A stretch of DNA of 8,300 nucleotides from CAYPXN01 sp964414715 (lineage in GTDB: Bacteria > UBA10199 > JADFYH01): the NCBI GenBank assembly GCA_964414715.1, contig CAYPXN010000011.1:1-8300 (forward strand), written 5' to 3'. The notes beneath the pieces are model-generated. The model saw only the letters and a list, made by a program, of their open reading frames with translations. It ran no database searches and had not been told where the DNA came from. Made by a program: the position numbers and the translations under genes. Positions 5,976 to 8,300 of the stretch are shown in pieces. Each line of letters begins with the position of its first letter. Position 1 is the first letter of the stretch.

Positions 5976-8300
5976 TTAAGGCATCACTGCCGCCGGTTCC
6001 ACTATAAAAGTAGGTCTAACTACAAGAGGCTTGATGGCAGTTACAAGAGGAGTCATCGTGTAAGTTGTAATACTGGGGCTTACAACAAAAGATTTAGGAA
6101 CTCTCTCTAAATGCTCCATTCCCTGTATCTGTTGAAGTGGGGTAGAATGAATCTTTGCAGCTTCGTGAACTCCCGCAAAAATTGCCAAAGAATCACGACC
6201 GATATGTTTAATATCTACTGGAATTCCAGTTCCTGCCGGAAGGTCAGAAAAACTGCTCCTTTCCGTAACAACTTCTACAGCAGGATTTTCAACAACTTTC
6301 TTGTTACATTGAATATGACTATTCACTGTAGCCAATCTTTCCTGATAAGGGGTATAAAATCCTTGGGATTGACTCCAATGAGGAATACGCCCCATCATTC
6401 CAGCATTTCTGGAATTTTGAGAAATTCCCCAAGAGGCTAAAACTTCTAACAAACCATTCCTCGCATGATGAGAGTGCTTTTCATCAGAAATCATAGTCAA
6501 ATTTCTAATTCCATCCAAACCAAAAAAGATACTTATACCTTCAGATGAAAATGCAAAGCGACCCTTGCGAAATAATTCCTCTTCCAATTTTTCTCTATTA
6601 CTTGCTCCTTGGAGACCACATCTGTCCTTAATCATTTGATCCAAGTCAGATTTACCAAAAAATTTATGTGCACCCCCCAAGGCAAATTTAGGAACGGAAA
6701 CCAAACCCAGATAAAGTGGCAGCGCATCAAAAGCTGTTTTTGCTAAAACTGGCAGCGTATCTGCCTTCTGAAACGCTTCATGCATGCTTACATATTGCTC
6801 TGCTACATTAGGAATATCATAAATCTCTAAATTTCTGTTATTGGGATCCAAACCTAAAACATGATTTGCCGCAGATATACGCCCTTTTGTGATTGCAGTT
6901 TCAAACACCACTCTTTCCATCTCCTGGAAAGGCAAAGATTCAAGAGGAATGTTTTCCAACACATTCAATCCATACACATTGGCAAAGCGTTCCGATTCAA
7001 CATCCGTTTCTAAAATGTTTTTTACATGATTATCATAATAATCGTGGGCCGCTTCATGAGCTAAAGTGGCCAACAAAGTGGAAGGATACCATTTTTCTAT
7101 TTCGCTATCTTTCTTTTTCACAAAAACAATTTTATAAGGTGAAAAAGTATGAGCCACTGATTCGGAAGAAAATTGGGTATATAATTCATCCGGAAGAAAG
7201 ACAATGTAATCAATATTACTTTGGAGATGATCCTTTACCGATTGACCCTGAATTTTAATTCCCTCTGCCATGTTTAGCATTTCGGAAGGAAGCATGTCCG
7301 GAGTTAACACTAAAGGCTGTTGATCTTTTGAATCTTTTAAATAATCCCACAAAGCTACTCGAGGAGCATCCAATGGATATTGAGGCTTCACTTGATTACG
7401 GATCGCTTTGATATCTTCCATGGTCACTGAGAATTTCATTGCCTGTACCACAATACGATTGGGAGTGGGATGAACTACAGATTTTTGAAGATCTTCCAAT
7501 GTAAGAGAATAATGAGCTTTTATGAAGTTTACATAAATTTTTCTCACAAGGTAATCATCTAAATGAGTGTTCGTTTTTTGCTCAAGCGCCTCGGGCCAAG
7601 CGAGTAAACCTCTCCTTAAATCTCCCTTTGTACCCAAGGTCAACATTCCCTCCAAGGGACTGATGTTTTGCTCTCTTGCACCTTGCTCAATCGATACATT
7701 GACATAGGAATTAAAAGAAACTCCTGCACTTTCCATTTTTAAAAGCGCCACCGACAAAAAGTGGGGAGATTGGATCCAAGTCGCATATTGAGAATCCGCA
7801 ACGCCATCAGTATAATCTGCGATCGCCATGAAAATATCTTCCAAAGGATCTTCGGAAGTGAAGGCCTTCAAAGAATTCCAAAGTGCTCTTTGAGGATCGA
7901 GTTTATCTAAAATTTTATTAACTTCAACTTCACTGGGCGGCCGATGCAGTATTTTCTCAACTTCATCTCCTCCTTGAAAGATCACTGCGGTTTCCAACTC
8001 GAGGTAAGAAGGATCCAAGGGCTTATCCAGTGCGAGAGAATCCAAATATTCCTGACGAACATCCGAGAAGCTTTTCATTCCTTGCAGCAACTGATGAAAA
8101 AGGCCCCGGTGATAAGCGCTCATGTTTGGAGAATTCAACGTTTCCACCATCCACACGTCAGACGAAATACTGTAAAAAAAATCAATATCCCGAATCGCCA
8201 AATAATCGACTAAACCTGTCCACAAATCCAATTCACTTTTCGCAAGCACAGAAGCATCATCATGCCCCAACAACATTAATCCCTTTTCCTCATGATAAGC
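5976..8300 (-). CDS. Putative zinc metallopeptidase (HExxH), open at right edge
   Basis: The frame is open to the window edge. The first ATG (first base 8276) has GAGGA 10 bases upstream, but eight in-frame codons precede it without a stop, so the gene may start outside. From that ATG the protein has 766 residues and shows no signal peptide. Residues 403-411 (ATLAHEAAH) hold an HExxH zinc motif (His407, Glu408, His411) in a hydrophobic helix. A third ligand is likely at Glu427 in VESERFANVYGL, which resembles the ExEADxxA helix of gluzincin peptidases. The 400 residues before it are mostly helical in appearance, with no known domain that I recognise. After it come a hydrophobic stretch (516-535), a His cluster HSHH (601-604) and a Pro-punctuated hydrophobic tail (733-766). 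The glycerol kinase gene follows 66 bases downstream on the same strand. Peptidase activity and substrate are inference. Confidence 0.65.
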   Translation of the reverse strand, partial: AYHEEKGLMLLGHDDASVLAKSELDLWTGLVDYLAIRDIDFFYSISSDVWMVETLNSPNMSAYHRGLFHQLLQGMKSFSDVRQEYLDSLALDKPLDPSYLELETAVIFQGGDEVEKILHRPPSEVEVNKILDKLDPQRALWNSLKAFTSEDPLEDIFMAIADYTDGVADSQYATWIQSPHFLSVALLKMESAGVSFNSYVNVSIEQGAREQNISPLEGMLTLGTKGDLRRGLLAWPEALEQKTNTHLDDYLVRKIYVNFIKAHYSLTLEDLQKSVVHPTPNRIVVQAMKFSVTMEDIKAIRNQVKPQYPLDAPRVALWDYLKDSKDQQPLVLTPDMLPSEMLNMAEGIKIQGQSVKDHLQSNIDYIVFLPDELYTQFSSESVAHTFSPYKIVFVKKKDSEIEKWYPSTLLATLAHEAAHDYYDNHVKNILETDVESERFANVYGLNVLENIPLESLPFQEMERVVFETAITKGRISAANHVLGLDPNNRNLEIYDIPNVAEQYVSMHEAFQKADTLPVLAKTAFDALPLYLGLVSVPKFALGGAHKFFGKSDLDQMIKDRCGLQGASNREKLEEELFRKGRFAFSSEGISIFFGLDGIRNLTMISDEKHSHHARNGLLEVLASWGISQNSRNAGMMGRIPHWSQSQGFYTPYQERLATVNSHIQCNKKVVENPAVEVVTERSSFSDLPAGTGIPVDIKHIGRDSLAIFAGVHEAAKIHSTPLQQIQGMEHLERVPKSFVVSPSITTYTMTPLVTAIKPLVVRPTFIVEPAAVMP

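Noticed and set aside
6147..6167. Second HEAA sequence near the end of the large minus-strand protein
   Set aside because: It reads HEAAKIH, which lacks HExxH spacing, and no third ligand follows; it is treated as coincidence.
1..8300. CRISPR array, tRNA, rRNA, transposase or phage genes
   Set aside because: No regularly spaced repeats, cloverleaf, rRNA motifs or recognisable mobile-element proteins were seen.

Overview
This window is ordinary chromosomal-looking DNA, moderately AT-rich, from what is most likely a Gram-negative bacterium. Three proteins have classical Sec signal peptides, one of them followed by a long Pro/Ala linker and beta-rich domains. Shine-Dalgarno sites are AGGAG-like and the promoters sigma70-like. 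The exact phylum cannot be fixed from the window; a deltaproteobacterial or Bdellovibrio-like lineage is only a guess. No phage, plasmid, transposase, CRISPR, tRNA or rRNA signature is visible.

Left part, + strand (1-2120): a promoter with a 7-bp inverted repeat drives a small secreted Pro/Tyr/Gly-rich protein (130-594), closed by a near-perfect terminator (616-645). An aldo/keto reductase (663-1640) starts only 17 nt after that terminator, and a universal stress protein (1668-2120) follows 27 nt later, probably as a two-gene unit. Its stop codon interlocks with that of a convergent gene for a secreted protein of unknown function (2117-2881, - strand).

Middle (2882-4430): a short divergent promoter region separates the unknown secreted gene from a 400-aa secreted modular protein (3026-4228, + strand). 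The latter has a signal peptide, a Pro/Ala-rich linker and two predicted beta domains. Its 3' flank holds a roughly 130-bp imperfect palindromic element (4239-4374) with a second palindrome at its centre, then a strong terminator (4393-4432).

Right part, - strand (4431-8300): a complete glycerol kinase gene (glpK, 4431-5909) with all glycerol-contacting residues is preceded by a large gene, open at the right edge, for a protein with a HEAAH zinc-metallopeptidase motif. glpF and glpD are not in the window.

Functionally the window mixes housekeeping genes (GlpK, aldo/keto reductase, Usp) with four poorly characterised proteins. Nothing assembles into an obvious defence, secretion or biosynthetic system. 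The best leads are the palindromic element at 4239-4374, which looks like a dispersed repeat, and the large putative metallopeptidase.
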